Shown here: positions 1 to 8,742 of the stretch, one piece after another
How the letters are laid out: each line of letters begins with the position of its first letter
Position numbering within the stretch: the first letter of the stretch is position 1
Source: Azospirillum sp. OGB3
GTDB lineage: Bacteria > Pseudomonadota > Alphaproteobacteria > Azospirillales > Azospirillaceae
Direction of reading: 5' to 3'
DNA length: 64,000 nucleotides
Assembly: GCF_014192915.1 (NCBI RefSeq)
Contig: NZ_JACHYN010000001.1
Coordinates: 62,001-126,000, forward strand
Program-made: the position numbers and the translations under genes
The notes under the pieces: generated by a model
What the model was told of the DNA's origin: nothing
What the model saw: only the letters and a program-made list of their open reading frames with translations
The model's database searches: none

Positions 1-35
1 AGATGATCCACCGCGACGATCTGGTGGTGCGGTGA
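1..35 (+). CDS. 3' end of an upstream gene (partial)
   Basis: A reading frame enters from the left edge, encodes MIHRDDLVVR and stops with TGA at 33-35. Its stop overlaps the GTG start of the HAD gene by four bases (GTGA), a typical translational-coupling arrangement, so I infer a real gene in the same operon. Ten residues are too few to identify the product. Confidence 0.3.
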   Translation, partial: MIHRDDLVVR

Positions 36-715
36 GCGTTCCGATCGTGGGCCGCCCGCCGCTCCAGGCCATCCTGTGGGACATCGACGGCACGCTGTTG
101 GACAGCGAGCCCTGGCACCAGCGCGCCACCATCGCGGTCTGCCGGCTGCACGGCCACGCGATGTCCGACACGGACTACGCGGCCACGCTGGGCGTCGCCT
201 TCCCCGAGCTGTACGCCCGGCTGCACGCCGTTCGGCCCATGGCCCTGACCTTCCGGGAATGGGCGGACGCCATCACCGACCTCTATCTGGAGCGCATAGC
301 CGAGGTCGAGGCACGGGCCGGCGCCCTGGCGCTGGTCGACGCTTTCGCGGAGCGGGGGCTGTTGCAGGCCTGCGTGTCGAACAGCGGACGCCGCGTGGTG
401 GAGGCCAACCTGCGCCACATGGGCAGCCCGCACTTCCTGTTCGGCCTCAGCCGCGACGACGTGAGCAAGGGCAAGCCGGACCCCGAGCCCTACCTGACCG
501 CCGCCGCCCGCCTCGGCGTGCCGCCCGCGGCCTGCGCGGTGATCGAGGACAGCCCGACCGGCGCCCGCGCCGCGAAGGCCGCCGGCATGCTGACCATCGC
601 CTGGCCCCAGCACGCCGACCTGCTGTTCGACGCCGCCGACCATGTGGTGGAGGACCCGGCGGCGCTGGATTGGGACGCGCTCTGCGATCTGGCCGAGCGC
701 ATGGCGGCGGACTGA
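32..715 (+). CDS. HAD-superfamily phosphatase (beta-phosphoglucomutase-like)
   Basis: A 227-residue haloacid-dehalogenase-type hydrolase, probably dephosphorylating a small phosphorylated metabolite in the cytoplasm. Motif I is WDIDGTLLD with the Asp nucleophile at D17 and the acid/base at D19. Motif II is the Ser of VSNSGRR, motif III the Lys of KGKPDPEPY, and motif IV the acidic pair of IEDSPTGARAAKAAGM. The helical insert between motifs I and II is a C1 cap, as in beta-phosphoglucomutase and phosphoglycolate phosphatases. The start is GTG, overlapping the preceding stop. The gene converges on the TSUP permease 16 bases away. The substrate cannot be read from the sequence. Confidence 0.85.
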   Translation: MSVPIVGRPPLQAILWDIDGTLLDSEPWHQRATIAVCRLHGHAMSDTDYAATLGVAFPELYARLHAVRPMALTFREWADAITDLYLERIAEVEARAGALALVDAFAERGLLQACVSNSGRRVVEANLRHMGSPHFLFGLSRDDVSKGKPDPEPYLTAAARLGVPPAACAVIEDSPTGARAAKAAGMLTIAWPQHADLLFDAADHVVEDPAALDWDALCDLAERMAAD

Positions 716-731
716 GCGCCGCCCGCCCTTA

Positions 732-1475
732 TCACGCCTTGGCGACGAAGAAATAGACCGTCATCGCCACGCCCACCAGGATCACGAACTTGCGCAGGAT
801 CGGCGGCGGGATGTGGCGGGCGACGGCGGCCCCGGCGTAACCGCCGGCCATGGCGGCGACCAGCATGATCAGCGCCTCGTTCCAGTAGACCGCGCCGCCG
901 AGGACGAAGGCCACCACCGCCACCGCGTTGAGGCAGCCGGAGACCAGCGCCTTCAGCCCGTTCATCGCGTGCAGGTCGGTCAGGCCGAAGACTCCCAGCG
1001 TCGCCAGGATCAGGATGCCGATCCCACCGCCGAAGTAGCCGCCGTAGATGGCGATGAAGAACTGCACGATCAGCACGGTGTTGTGGCCGACCTTGAAGTT
1101 GCGGCGGATGGCGGCCGACACCTTCGGGCCGAAGGCGAACAGCACCGTCGCGAACAGCAGCAACCAGGGAATGATCTCTTCGAACACCCGCTGCGGCGTC
1201 CACAGCAGGAGCAGCGCCCCCAGCAGCCCGCCGATCAGGCTGACCCCCAGGAAGGCCGGCAGGCTGACCTCCTTGATCCGCCCCAGCTCCCGCCGATAGC
1301 CGTAAGCGCTGGCCAGCGCGCCCGGCGACACCGCCACCGTGCTGGTCGCGTTGGCGTTCAGCGGCGGCACGCCGGCCATGATCAGCGCCGGAAAGGTCAG
1401 GAAGCTGCCGCCACCGGCCACGGCGTTGAGCACGCCCGCGAAGAAGGCGGAAACGATCAGCAGCAGGGTCAGCAT
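732..1475 (-). CDS. TSUP family membrane permease (TauE/SafE)
   Basis: A 247-residue integral membrane protein of the TauE/SafE (TSUP) family, which exports or takes up sulfite, sulfonates or related organic anions. It shows about eight hydrophobic segments and the two family half-repeats: GGGSFLTFPAL followed by LNANATSTVAVSPG near residues 20-52, and YGGYFGGGIGILILATLG near residues 145-162. Length is usual for the family. It lies downstream of the diheme cytochrome c gene on the same strand, with about 107 bases between. Substrate unknown. Confidence 0.85.
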   Translation of the reverse strand: MLTLLLIVSAFFAGVLNAVAGGGSFLTFPALIMAGVPPLNANATSTVAVSPGALASAYGYRRELGRIKEVSLPAFLGVSLIGGLLGALLLLWTPQRVFEEIIPWLLLFATVLFAFGPKVSAAIRRNFKVGHNTVLIVQFFIAIYGGYFGGGIGILILATLGVFGLTDLHAMNGLKALVSGCLNAVAVVAFVLGGAVYWNEALIMLVAAMAGGYAGAAVARHIPPPILRKFVILVGVAMTVYFFVAKA

Positions 1476-1582
1476 GGGGCCACGGTCCGGCGGGTGAAAA
1501 AGCCCGCGGACTATGCCCTCTCGGCGACGCTTACGGTACTGCGTTTTCGGCGGTGCGGTATTTCACGTACGGCCGGTGGGGT

Positions 1583-2449
1583 CTAGCGGGTCGGGGGAAG
1601 CGTACGCAGGTAGGCGACCAGGGCGCCCAGCTCGCCGTCGCTCATGGACTGGTAATAGTGGTAGCCCATGGGCGGGCTCAGCCGGCTGCCGTCGGGACGT
1701 ACACCCTCGGTGATCGCCTTGCGGATCTCCACGTCGGTCCAGCCGCCCAGCCCATGCTCCTTGTCCTGCGTGATGTTGCGGGACACGGCGTTGCCCCACG
1801 GCCCGGTGAAGTTGCGCCCACCGGCCCCCATGCGCGTCATGTCGAGCCGCCCGTCCGGCAGCATCGGCGTGTGGCACTCCATGCAGTGGCCGAGCGGCCC
1901 GGCCATGTACGCGCCGTACGCCACCGGGTCCGTACGCGGCACCTCGGCCACCGTCCCGACCGGCGGGCCGTAGGCGGCGGGGAGCGCCATGCGGTACTCC
2001 GACTTGGGGACAGAATGCCGCACCGGCGGCACGCTGCGCAGATAGGCGACGATGGCGCGCAGGTCGCCGTCCGACAGGCCGCGGTAGAAGCCGAAGGGCA
2101 TCGGCGGGCCGATCAGGCTGCCGTCGGGCCGCTTGCCCTCGCGGATCGCGGTGATCAGCTGCTCGTCGGTCCAGCGGCCGATCCCCGTCTCCGGGTCCGG
2201 CGTGATGTTGGAGGCGTAGGCGGTGAAGGGCTCCTCGACGAAGGGCGTCCCGCCGGCCAGTTCGCGTCCCGTGACCGGGCCGTTCGGCCCCTGCGGCGTG
2301 TGGCAGTTGCCGCAGGCGACGATGCCGTTGACCAGGGCGCGGCCCCGCTCCACCGGCGATTCCAGCGGCGTTTCAGCCACGGCGGTCGCGATTATGCCGG
2401 ACAGCATCAGGCACGTGGCGACGCTGCCGCGGCGGATAAGCCGGACCAT
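1583..2449 (-). CDS. Diheme c-type cytochrome with duplicated domains
   Basis: A 288-residue periplasmic electron carrier. A signal peptide of about 25 residues (basic start, hydrophobic core, AVAE cleavage region) precedes two cytochrome c domains. Heme sites are CGNCH (C46, C49, H50) and CMECH (C189, C192, H193); likely axial Met ligands lie in IGPPMPFGF and LSPPMGYHY. The halves are clearly homologous: WTDEQLITAIREGKRPDGS matches WTDVEIRKAITEGVRPDGS, and both end in a VAYLR motif. The start at 2449 is chosen because GGGAGAA lies just upstream and the signal peptide then begins correctly; an in-frame ATG at 2539 gives an implausible leader. Partner dehydrogenase unknown. Similar proteins serve as cytochrome subunits of periplasmic alcohol, aldehyde or nicotinate-type dehydrogenases. 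Confidence 0.88.
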   Translation of the reverse strand: MVRLIRRGSVATCLMLSGIIATAVAETPLESPVERGRALVNGIVACGNCHTPQGPNGPVTGRELAGGTPFVEEPFTAYASNITPDPETGIGRWTDEQLITAIREGKRPDGSLIGPPMPFGFYRGLSDGDLRAIVAYLRSVPPVRHSVPKSEYRMALPAAYGPPVGTVAEVPRTDPVAYGAYMAGPLGHCMECHTPMLPDGRLDMTRMGAGGRNFTGPWGNAVSRNITQDKEHGLGGWTDVEIRKAITEGVRPDGSRLSPPMGYHYYQSMSDGELGALVAYLRTLPPTR

Positions 2450-2630
2450 GGAGTTCTCCCTCACCGATGATGCAGACGGCCACGCTACGCCCGCAATCGA
2501 CCGCGGCCCAGACGGATTGTTGAGTATACCGATCAGCAATTCGGCTTAGCCGCCATGGCTTTCGCGGAAGCGTGGGATGGGCTATGGTTCCGGCCCTTTT
2601 TGTTTGGCGAACGCCACTGGAGTGAGACCG

Positions 2631-3911
2631 ATGTCCGCCCTGCTTGAGACCACCGACGCCTTGCACGATCAGATGCTCGCCCTCGGCCGCGCCGCCCGCG
2701 CCGCCGCGGCGGAGTTGGCGACCGTGCCAAGCCCGTCGAAGGATCAGGCCTTGCGGGCGGCGGCGGCCGCGATCCGCGCCCGCAAGGCGGAGATCCAGGC
2801 GGCCAACGACGCGGACGTCGCCGCCGCCCGGGAGCGCGGCCTCGCCGGCCCCATGATCGAACGCCTTGCCCTCAACGACGCCCGCATCGAGGCGATGGCC
2901 AAGGGACTGGAGGACATCGCCGACTTCCCCGATCCCATCGGCGGCGTCATCGCCGAATGGACCCGCCCCAACGGGCTGGCCATCCAGCGCGTGCGCGTGC
3001 CGCTGGGGGTGATCGGCATCATCTACGAGAGCCGCCCCAACGTGACCGCCGACGCCGGCGGCCTCTGCCTGAAGTCGGGCAACGCGGCGATCCTGCGCGG
3101 CGGGTCGGAGAGCATCCGCTCGTCCAGCGCCATCGCCGCCTGCTTGGCCGCCGGGCTGCGCGCCGCCGGGCTGCCGGAGGCGGCGATCCAACTCGTCCCG
3201 ACGACGGACCGGGCGGCGGTCGGCCACATGCTGACCATGCGCGACTTCATCGACGTGATCGTCCCGCGCGGCGGCAAGTCGCTGATCCAGCGCATCGCCG
3301 AGGAGAGCCGCATCCCGGTCATCAAGCATCTGGACGGCAACAACACCGTCTATGTCGATGCCGGGGCCGACCCGGAGAAGGCGCGCAAGGTGGTGATGAA
3401 CGCCAAGATGCGCCGCACCTCGATCTGCGGCGCCGCCGAGACGCTGCTGGTCGACCGCAGGATCGCCGACGCCGTCCTGCCGGTGCTGGTGAAGGACCTG
3501 CTGGACGCCGGCTGCGCCGTCCGCGGCGACGAGGCCGCCCAGGCCGCCGACCCGCGCGTGACCGCGGTGGCGCCGGAGGATTGGGACACCGAGTATCTCG
3601 ACGCCATCATCGCCTGCGGCGTGGTGGACGGGGTGGACGGGGCGATCGACCACATCAACCGCCACGGCTCCCACCACACCGACGCCATCGTGACCGAGGA
3701 CCCGGCGGCGGCGGAGCGCTTCCTGCAGCGCATCGACAGCGGCATCGTGCTGTGGAACGCCAGCACCCAGTTCGCCGACGGCGGCGAGTTCGGCATGGGT
3801 GCCGAGATCGGAATCTCCACCGACAAGTTCCACGCCCGCGGCCCGGTCGGCGCGGAGCAGCTCACCAGCTACAAGTATGTCGTGCGCGGCGATGGCCAGA
3901 CGCGGCCGTAA
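2631..3911 (+). CDS. proA: Gamma-glutamyl phosphate reductase
   Basis: Second enzyme of proline biosynthesis: NADPH-dependent reduction of gamma-glutamyl phosphate to glutamate semialdehyde. The 426 residues match the family length. The catalytic Cys is C266 in [15 protein letters not shown], inside an aldehyde-dehydrogenase fold; [23 protein letters not shown] and the C-terminal [19 protein letters not shown] region are strongly conserved in ProA. The start ATG at 2631 follows an AGTGAG ribosome-binding site; an in-frame ATG at 2577 would add an unlikely leader. proB is not next to it. It is followed by a palindromic repeat and nadD on the same strand. Confidence 0.97.
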   Translation: MSALLETTDALHDQMLALGRAARAAAAELATVPSPSKDQALRAAAAAIRARKAEIQAANDADVAAARERGLAGPMIERLALNDARIEAMAKGLEDIADFPDPIGGVIAEWTRPNGLAIQRVRVPLGVIGIIYESRPNVTADAGGLCLKSGNAAILRGGSESIRSSSAIAACLAAGLRAAGLPEAAIQLVPTTDRAAVGHMLTMRDFIDVIVPRGGKSLIQRIAEESRIPVIKHLDGNNTVYVDAGADPEKARKVVMNAKMRRTSICGAAETLLVDRRIADAVLPVLVKDLLDAGCAVRGDEAAQAADPRVTAVAPEDWDTEYLDAIIACGVVDGVDGAIDHINRHGSHHTDAIVTEDPAAAERFLQRIDSGIVLWNASTQFADGGEFGMGAEIGISTDKFHARGPVGAEQLTSYKYVVRGDGQTRP

Positions 3912-3923
3912 GCGCAGGCTTTT

Positions 3924-4015
3924 CCCCCACCCTAACCCTCCCCCGCTGGGCGGGGGAGGGAACGAAGGCGCCCCATCCCCCTCCCCCGCCCAGCGGGGGA
4001 GGGCCGGGGTGGGGG
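3924..4015. repeat. GC-rich intergenic palindromic element, copy A
   Basis: Two hairpins lie head to tail between proA and nadD. The first (3936-3960) is CCCTCCCCCGC / GCGGGGGAGGG, an 11-bp perfect stem with loop TGG; the second (3979-4003) has the same arms with loop CCA. The outer edges CCCCCACCC and GGGGTGGGGG also pair, so the whole block can fold as one cruciform. It belongs to the dispersed family seen in at least seven other gaps of this window. Its right edge lies within five bases of the nadD start. Confidence 0.9.
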
Positions 4016-4019
4016 CTCC

Positions 4020-4637
4020 GTGAAACCACCCCCCCACCGCTACGCCGGCCCGCTCCACGCCGGTCTGCGCATCGGGTTGCTCGGCGGGTCCTTCAACCCG
4101 GCCCACGCCGGGCACCGCCACATCAGCCTGTACGCGCTGAAGGCGCTGGGGCTCGATCAGGTGTGGTGGCTGGTCAGCCCGCAGAACCCGCTCAAGCCCG
4201 TCCGGGGCATGGCGCCGCTCGTCGAGCGGCTGGAGGAGGCCCGGCGCACCGCCCGCCATCCGGCCATCCGGGTCACCGCCATCGAGCGGGAGCTTGGCAC
4301 CCGCTACACCGCCGACACGCTGGCCAAGCTCACGCTCCGCTTCCCCAAAACGCGCTTCGTCTGGCTGATGGGGGCGGACAATCTTCGGCAAATCCCCCGC
4401 TGGCGGCATTGGACGCGCATCTTCCGGCTGGTGCCGGTTGCAGTTCTCGCCCGTCCAACTTATTCTATGGGAGCGCTTGGTGGCATGGCCGCTCAGCGCT
4501 ATGCCCGTCGCCGGGTCAGCATGCACAAGGCCAAGGGGTTGGCCGGTTCGAAAACACCGGCCTGGATTTTCCTCCGCAACCCGCTGCATCCGGCTTCGGC
4601 GACGGCGATCCGCCGGGCACGCGCCAGCGGGTCGTGA
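4020..4637 (+). CDS. nadD: Nicotinate-nucleotide adenylyltransferase
   Basis: Transfers AMP from ATP to nicotinate mononucleotide, giving deamido-NAD in NAD biosynthesis. The 205-residue protein has the nucleotidyltransferase start GLLGGSFNPAHAGH (HxGH motif) near residue 20, the LMGADNLRQIPRW segment typical of NadD, and the closing SATAIR motif. The start is GTG at 4020, immediately after the palindromic repeat, so the likely Shine-Dalgarno (GGGGTGGGGG) is part of that repeat. The stop overlaps the rsfS start by four bases (GTGA). The gene order nadD-rsfS-rlmH is a common bacterial cluster and supports the call. Confidence 0.95.
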   Translation: MKPPPHRYAGPLHAGLRIGLLGGSFNPAHAGHRHISLYALKALGLDQVWWLVSPQNPLKPVRGMAPLVERLEEARRTARHPAIRVTAIERELGTRYTADTLAKLTLRFPKTRFVWLMGADNLRQIPRWRHWTRIFRLVPVAVLARPTYSMGALGGMAAQRYARRRVSMHKAKGLAGSKTPAWIFLRNPLHPASATAIRRARASGS

Positions 4638-5074
4638 CCCTGTATCGCGAGGTAGGTACCATCAACACGTTCATCGAACCGGCCGCGCCCGTTGTGCGGC
4701 CCGCGCCCGTTCCCGTTCCCCAGCCGGACGAACTGAAGGCGCTCGTCGAGAAGTCCCTGGACGACGATCAGGCCGAAGACGTCGTCGTCATCGACCTTGC
4801 CGGCAAGACCACCATCGCCGACTACATGATCGTGGCGTCGGGCCGCAACACCCGGCACATCGCCGCCATGGCCATGAAGCTGGCCGACCGCATGAAGCAG
4901 GCCGGCCTGCGCGGCGTCGAGGTCGAGGGCCTGAACCAGTGCGACTGGGTTCTGGTCGACGCCGGGGACGTCATCATCCACCTGTTCCGCCCGGAAGTCC
5001 GGACCTTCTACAACATCGAGAAGATGTGGGGTCTGGAGACGCCGCGGCCCTCCGCCGAGCGCATGAGCGCCTGA
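4634..5074 (+). CDS. rsfS: Ribosomal silencing factor RsfS
   Basis: A 146-residue DUF143 protein that binds ribosomal protein uL14 and blocks subunit joining when nutrients are scarce. The conserved core runs from EDVVVIDLAGKTTIADYMIVASG to VEVEGLNQCDWVLVDAGDVIIHLF and FYNIEKMWG. The start is GTG at 4634, overlapping the nadD stop, consistent with coupled translation. There is a proline-rich N-terminal extension of about 30 residues ahead of the usual core. rlmH follows after 41 bases. Confidence 0.93.
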   Translation: MTLYREVGTINTFIEPAAPVVRPAPVPVPQPDELKALVEKSLDDDQAEDVVVIDLAGKTTIADYMIVASGRNTRHIAAMAMKLADRMKQAGLRGVEVEGLNQCDWVLVDAGDVIIHLFRPEVRTFYNIEKMWGLETPRPSAERMSA

Positions 5075-5115
5075 CGGACACCGCTCAGGACGGGTGACGA
5101 ACGGGAGTCGGACCG

Positions 5116-5574
5116 ATGCGTCTGTGGCTTGCCGCGGTTGGGCGGTCACGGACCGGTCCGGCGCGCGACCTGTATGACGAGTATGCCGGCCGCCTGTCCT
5201 GGCCGCTGACTCTGCGCGAGGTCGAGGTGAAGAAGCGCCTCGCCTCCGACGAGCTGAAGCGGCAGGAGGCGGAGCTGCTTCTGGCCGCCATCCCCGCCGG
5301 GGCCATCGTCGTGGCCCTGGACGAGCGCGGCAAGACGATCACCAGCGAAGCCTTCGCCGCGAAGATCAGCGGCTGGCGGGACCAGGGGGCGGGCGACATC
5401 GCCTTTCTCATCGGCGGGGCGGACGGCCACGGCGACGCCGTGCGGGCGCGCGCCGATTTCCTTTTGGCCTTGGGCGCCATGACATGGCCGCATATGCTGG
5501 TGCGAGGCATGTTGGCGGAGCAAATCTACCGTGCCCAGCAAATTCTGGCCGGACACCCCTATCACCGTGCATGA
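5116..5574 (+). CDS. rlmH: 23S rRNA (pseudouridine1915-N3)-methyltransferase
   Basis: SAM-dependent SPOUT methyltransferase of 152 residues acting on m3-Psi1915 in helix 69 of 23S rRNA. Seen directly: [14 protein letters not shown], the knotted SAM-binding loop [10 protein letters not shown], and the C-terminal [23 protein letters not shown] signature of RlmH. Length is exactly that of the family. ATG start with a GGGAGT site upstream. It sits in the nadD-rsfS-rlmH-gpmI run on the same strand. Confidence 0.96.
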   Translation: MRLWLAAVGRSRTGPARDLYDEYAGRLSWPLTLREVEVKKRLASDELKRQEAELLLAAIPAGAIVVALDERGKTITSEAFAAKISGWRDQGAGDIAFLIGGADGHGDAVRARADFLLALGAMTWPHMLVRGMLAEQIYRAQQILAGHPYHRA

Positions 5575-5699
5575 CTCCCATTGTGCGCGTGCGCAGGCAT
5601 GCCATTTTCTGATCCGGCCCAAGGCGATAAGAACCCGGCCACAAGAAGACTGGCATCAGACCGTTCGACCGAGACCCGCAACCCGACCGTGACAGGCGT

Positions 5700-7277
5700 A
5701 TGAGGACCGTGATGACCGAGACCAAACGTCCCCGACCCGTGGTGCTGTGCATCCTGGATGGCTGGGGCTACCGCGAGGAGCGCGAAGACAACGCCATCGC
5801 GCAGGGCAACACGCCCAACTGGGACCGGCTGTGGTCGTCGGAGCCGCGCGCCTTCCTGGAGGCCAGCGAGGAGGAGGTCGGGCTGCCCAAGGGCCAGATG
5901 GGCAACTCCGAGGTCGGTCACATGAATCTGGGCGCCGGGCGCGTCGTCCGCCAGGATCTGGTGATGATCGACCACGCCATCGTCGAGGGCGAGCTGGAGC
6001 GCAACGCCGCGCTGACCGGCCTCGCCAAGACGCTGCTGGCGTCGGGCGGGCGCTGCCACATCCTGGGCCTGCTGTCGCCGGGCGGCGTCCATTCGCACCA
6101 GGACCACATCGCGGCGCTGGCCGGCGTGCTGGCCCATGAGGGCGTCCCGGTCGAGATCCACGCCTTCACCGACGGCCGCGACGTGCCGCCGCAGAGCGCC
6201 AAGGACCAGATGGCCGAATTCATGGCCGATGTCCACGCCCTGCCCGGCGTCACCGTCGCCACGGTCAGCGGGCGCTACTACGCCATGGACCGCGACAAGC
6301 GCTGGGACCGCGTCGCCAAGGCCTACGCCACGCTGGTGAGCGCCCAGGGCGAAAAGGCCGCCGATCCGATCCAGGCCATCGAGCAGAGCTACGCCGCCGG
6401 CACCCACGACGAGTTCATCCTGCCGACCGTCATCGACGGCTACACCGGCATGAAGGATGGCGACGCCATCCTGATGGCGAACTTCCGCGCCGACCGCGCC
6501 CGCGAGATCCTGGCCGCCTTCGTCGATCCGGCCTTCGACGGGTTCGAACGCGCCTCGGTGCCGAAGCTGGCCGCCGTCGTCGGCATGGTCGAGTACTCGT
6601 CCACGCTCGCCAAGCTGATGACGACCATCTTTCCGCCGAAATCCTTGACCAAGGTGCTGGGCGAAGTGGTCAGCGAGGCCGGATTGACCCAGTTGCGCAT
6701 CGCCGAGACGGAAAAGTACCCGCACGTCACCTTCTTCTTCAACGGTGGCGAGGAGCGCGTGTATCCGGGCGAGGACCGCATCCTGGTGCCCTCGCCGAAG
6801 GTCGCGACCTACGATCTCCAGCCGGAGATGTCCGCCGCCGAGGTGACCGACAAGGTCGTCGCCGCCGTGGACAGCGGGAAGTACGATCTGGTGGTCATCA
6901 ACTACGCCAACCCGGACATGGTCGGTCACAGCGGCATCCTGTCCGCCGCCATCAAGGCGGTGGAGGCGGTGGACGTCAGCCTGGGCCGGCTGGAGGCCGC
7001 CGTGCGCGCCCAGGGCGGCGTCATGCTGGTCACCGCCGACCACGGCAACTGCGAGCTGATGAAGGACCCGGAGACCAACGGCCCGCACACCGCCCACACG
7101 CTGGACAAGGTGCCGCTGGTGCTGGTGAACGGCCCCGCCGGGGTGTCGGCGATCCGCAGCGGGCGTCTGGCCGACATCGCCCCGACGCTGCTCGACCTGA
7201 TGAAGCTGCCGCAGCCGGCCGAGATGACCGGCAAGAGCCTGATCGACCGCGCCAGCGCGCGGGCCGCCGCGGAATAA
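5700..7277 (+). CDS. gpmI: 2,3-bisphosphoglycerate-independent phosphoglycerate mutase
   Basis: Interconverts 3- and 2-phosphoglycerate in glycolysis and gluconeogenesis using two Mn2+ ions and a phosphoserine intermediate. The 525-residue protein is of the alkaline-phosphatase superfamily. The first metal Asp is D20 in CILDGWGYRE, the nucleophile is S70 in GQMGNSEVGHMNLGAGR, and the second metal site includes TADHGNCE near the C terminus. An alternative ATG four codons downstream (5712) is equally possible. It lies 125 bases after rlmH and just before the EnvC-like gene. The next glycolytic gene in this window, pgk, is 30 kb away. Confidence 0.97.
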   Translation: MRTVMTETKRPRPVVLCILDGWGYREEREDNAIAQGNTPNWDRLWSSEPRAFLEASEEEVGLPKGQMGNSEVGHMNLGAGRVVRQDLVMIDHAIVEGELERNAALTGLAKTLLASGGRCHILGLLSPGGVHSHQDHIAALAGVLAHEGVPVEIHAFTDGRDVPPQSAKDQMAEFMADVHALPGVTVATVSGRYYAMDRDKRWDRVAKAYATLVSAQGEKAADPIQAIEQSYAAGTHDEFILPTVIDGYTGMKDGDAILMANFRADRAREILAAFVDPAFDGFERASVPKLAAVVGMVEYSSTLAKLMTTIFPPKSLTKVLGEVVSEAGLTQLRIAETEKYPHVTFFFNGGEERVYPGEDRILVPSPKVATYDLQPEMSAAEVTDKVVAAVDSGKYDLVVINYANPDMVGHSGILSAAIKAVEAVDVSLGRLEAAVRAQGGVMLVTADHGNCELMKDPETNGPHTAHTLDKVPLVLVNGPAGVSAIRSGRLADIAPTLLDLMKLPQPAEMTGKSLIDRASARAAAE

Positions 7278-7290
7278 GGCGGAACCGGGC

Positions 7291-8742
7291 ATGGGCGCAG
7301 GGCGCGATCATCCGGCGGGTGTTGCTCTGCTCCCCCTCCCCGTCTCCAGTCCGCAAAACGGCGGGCGGAGACGGGCGCTTTCCTGGCGGCCGGCCCTGCT
7401 GACCGCCACCCTGCTCGCCACCCCGTTGGTCGTCTCGGCCACCGCCACGGCGCAGACCGAGTCCCCCGGCCAGACGCTGAAGCGGGTGGAGCAGGACCTC
7501 CAGTCCGACAAGGCCCTGCAACGGCAGCTCGACCGCCAGTCCCAGACGCTCCAGAAGGAGTTGGACGAGCTGCGCGACCGGCTGGTCGGTCTGGCCGACC
7601 AGGAGCGGGCGCAGGAGGACGAACTCGCCCATCTCGAAGAGTCCCTGACCGCGCTGGAGACGCAAGAGCGCAGCCAGGCCGAAAAGCTGGAGGGCGAGCG
7701 GCAGCAGATCGCCGCCCTGCTCGCCGCCCTGCAGCGCGTCGCCCGCATCCCGCCGGAAGCGGCGCTGGCCCGTCCGGACGGGCCGGTTGACACGCTGCGC
7801 TCCGCCCTGCTGCTGCGCGACACGGTGCCGGCCCTGCGCGCCCGCGCCGACGCGCTGGCCCAGGCGCTGACCCGGCTGGCCGAGACGCGCGAGGCGCTGC
7901 AGGCCCAGCGCGGCCGCACCTACGCCGCCCGCCTCACCCTGATCGACCGCCAGAAGGAGATCGGCCAGCTCGTCGCCCGGCGCGAGGAGCTGTCGCGCCA
8001 GACCGAGGAGGAGCGCCAACAGGTCGCCCAGCGCACCGCGCGCCTGACCGGTCAGGCCGCCGATCTGCGCCAGCTGATGGAGCGCATCGAGGCCGAACGC
8101 CGCGCCGCCGCGGCTGCGGCGGCCAAGCGCGAGTCCGAACGGCTGGAGGCGGAGCGCCGGGAAGCCGAACGCCGGCTCGCCGAGCAACGGGCCGCGGAGC
8201 AGAAGGCGGCCGAGCAGAGGCTGGCGGAACAGAAGGCGGCGGAACAGAAGGCGGCGGAGCAGCGGGCCGCCGAACAGAAACTTGCCGAACAAAGGTCGAG
8301 CGAGCAGCGGGCCAGGGCCGAGGCGGAAACCGCCCGCGCCGCGCCCGGCCCGCCCGCCGGGGAACGCCTGCCGGTGGGCGGCCGGGTGACCGTCCGCTAT
8401 GGCGAGGCCGACCGCTACGGCGCGACCAGCCGGGGCGTCACCATCCAGGCCCGCGCCGGCTCGACCGTCGTGTCACCGCAGGCCGGAACGATCGTCTTCG
8501 CCGGGCCGTTCCGCGGCTATGGCCAAATCTTGATCGTGGAACACAGCCACGGATATCATAGTCTCATCGCTGGATTTGGCCGCATCGACACGGCCGTCGG
8601 ACGGCGCGTGGCCACGGGGGAACCCATCGGCCTGATGCCCGCCGACGGGTCACCCGATCTTTACTTCGAGCTTCGACGTCACGGACAGCCGATCAATCCA
8701 CAGCGCGGTTTCGGCGCCCCGGAGGGGAAAGGACAAGGGTAG
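7291..8742 (+). CDS. EnvC-like murein hydrolase activator (degenerate M23 domain)
   Basis: A 483-residue envelope protein. A signal segment near residues 30-52 is followed by a long coiled coil (about 55-270), a tract of imperfect AEQKAAEQ repeats (about 285-345), and a C-terminal M23/LytM fold (about 360-475). The LytM domain lacks the expected zinc ligands: the first His position reads TSRGVT and the usual LHFE reads LYFE. As with E. coli EnvC it is therefore likely not a peptidase but an activator of amidases during septal peptidoglycan splitting. The stop (8740-8742) directly abuts the ctpA ATG, so the two are co-transcribed. The gene order EnvC-like, ctpA, yibQ-like, rppH is common in alphaproteobacteria. 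Confidence 0.87.
   Translation: MGAGRDHPAGVALLPLPVSSPQNGGRRRALSWRPALLTATLLATPLVVSATATAQTESPGQTLKRVEQDLQSDKALQRQLDRQSQTLQKELDELRDRLVGLADQERAQEDELAHLEESLTALETQERSQAEKLEGERQQIAALLAALQRVARIPPEAALARPDGPVDTLRSALLLRDTVPALRARADALAQALTRLAETREALQAQRGRTYAARLTLIDRQKEIGQLVARREELSRQTEEERQQVAQRTARLTGQAADLRQLMERIEAERRAAAAAAAKRESERLEAERREAERRLAEQRAAEQKAAEQRLAEQKAAEQKAAEQRAAEQKLAEQRSSEQRARAEAETARAAPGPPAGERLPVGGRVTVRYGEADRYGATSRGVTIQARAGSTVVSPQAGTIVFAGPFRGYGQILIVEHSHGYHSLIAGFGRIDTAVGRRVATGEPIGLMPADGSPDLYFELRRHGQPINPQRGFGAPEGKGQG

Noticed and set aside
2373..4589. Long minus-strand open frame of 738 residues opposite proA and nadD
   Set aside because: It runs through two well-supported plus-strand genes and the repeat between them; its translation is low-complexity His/Gly/Arg/Ala as expected from the reverse frame of GC-rich genes.
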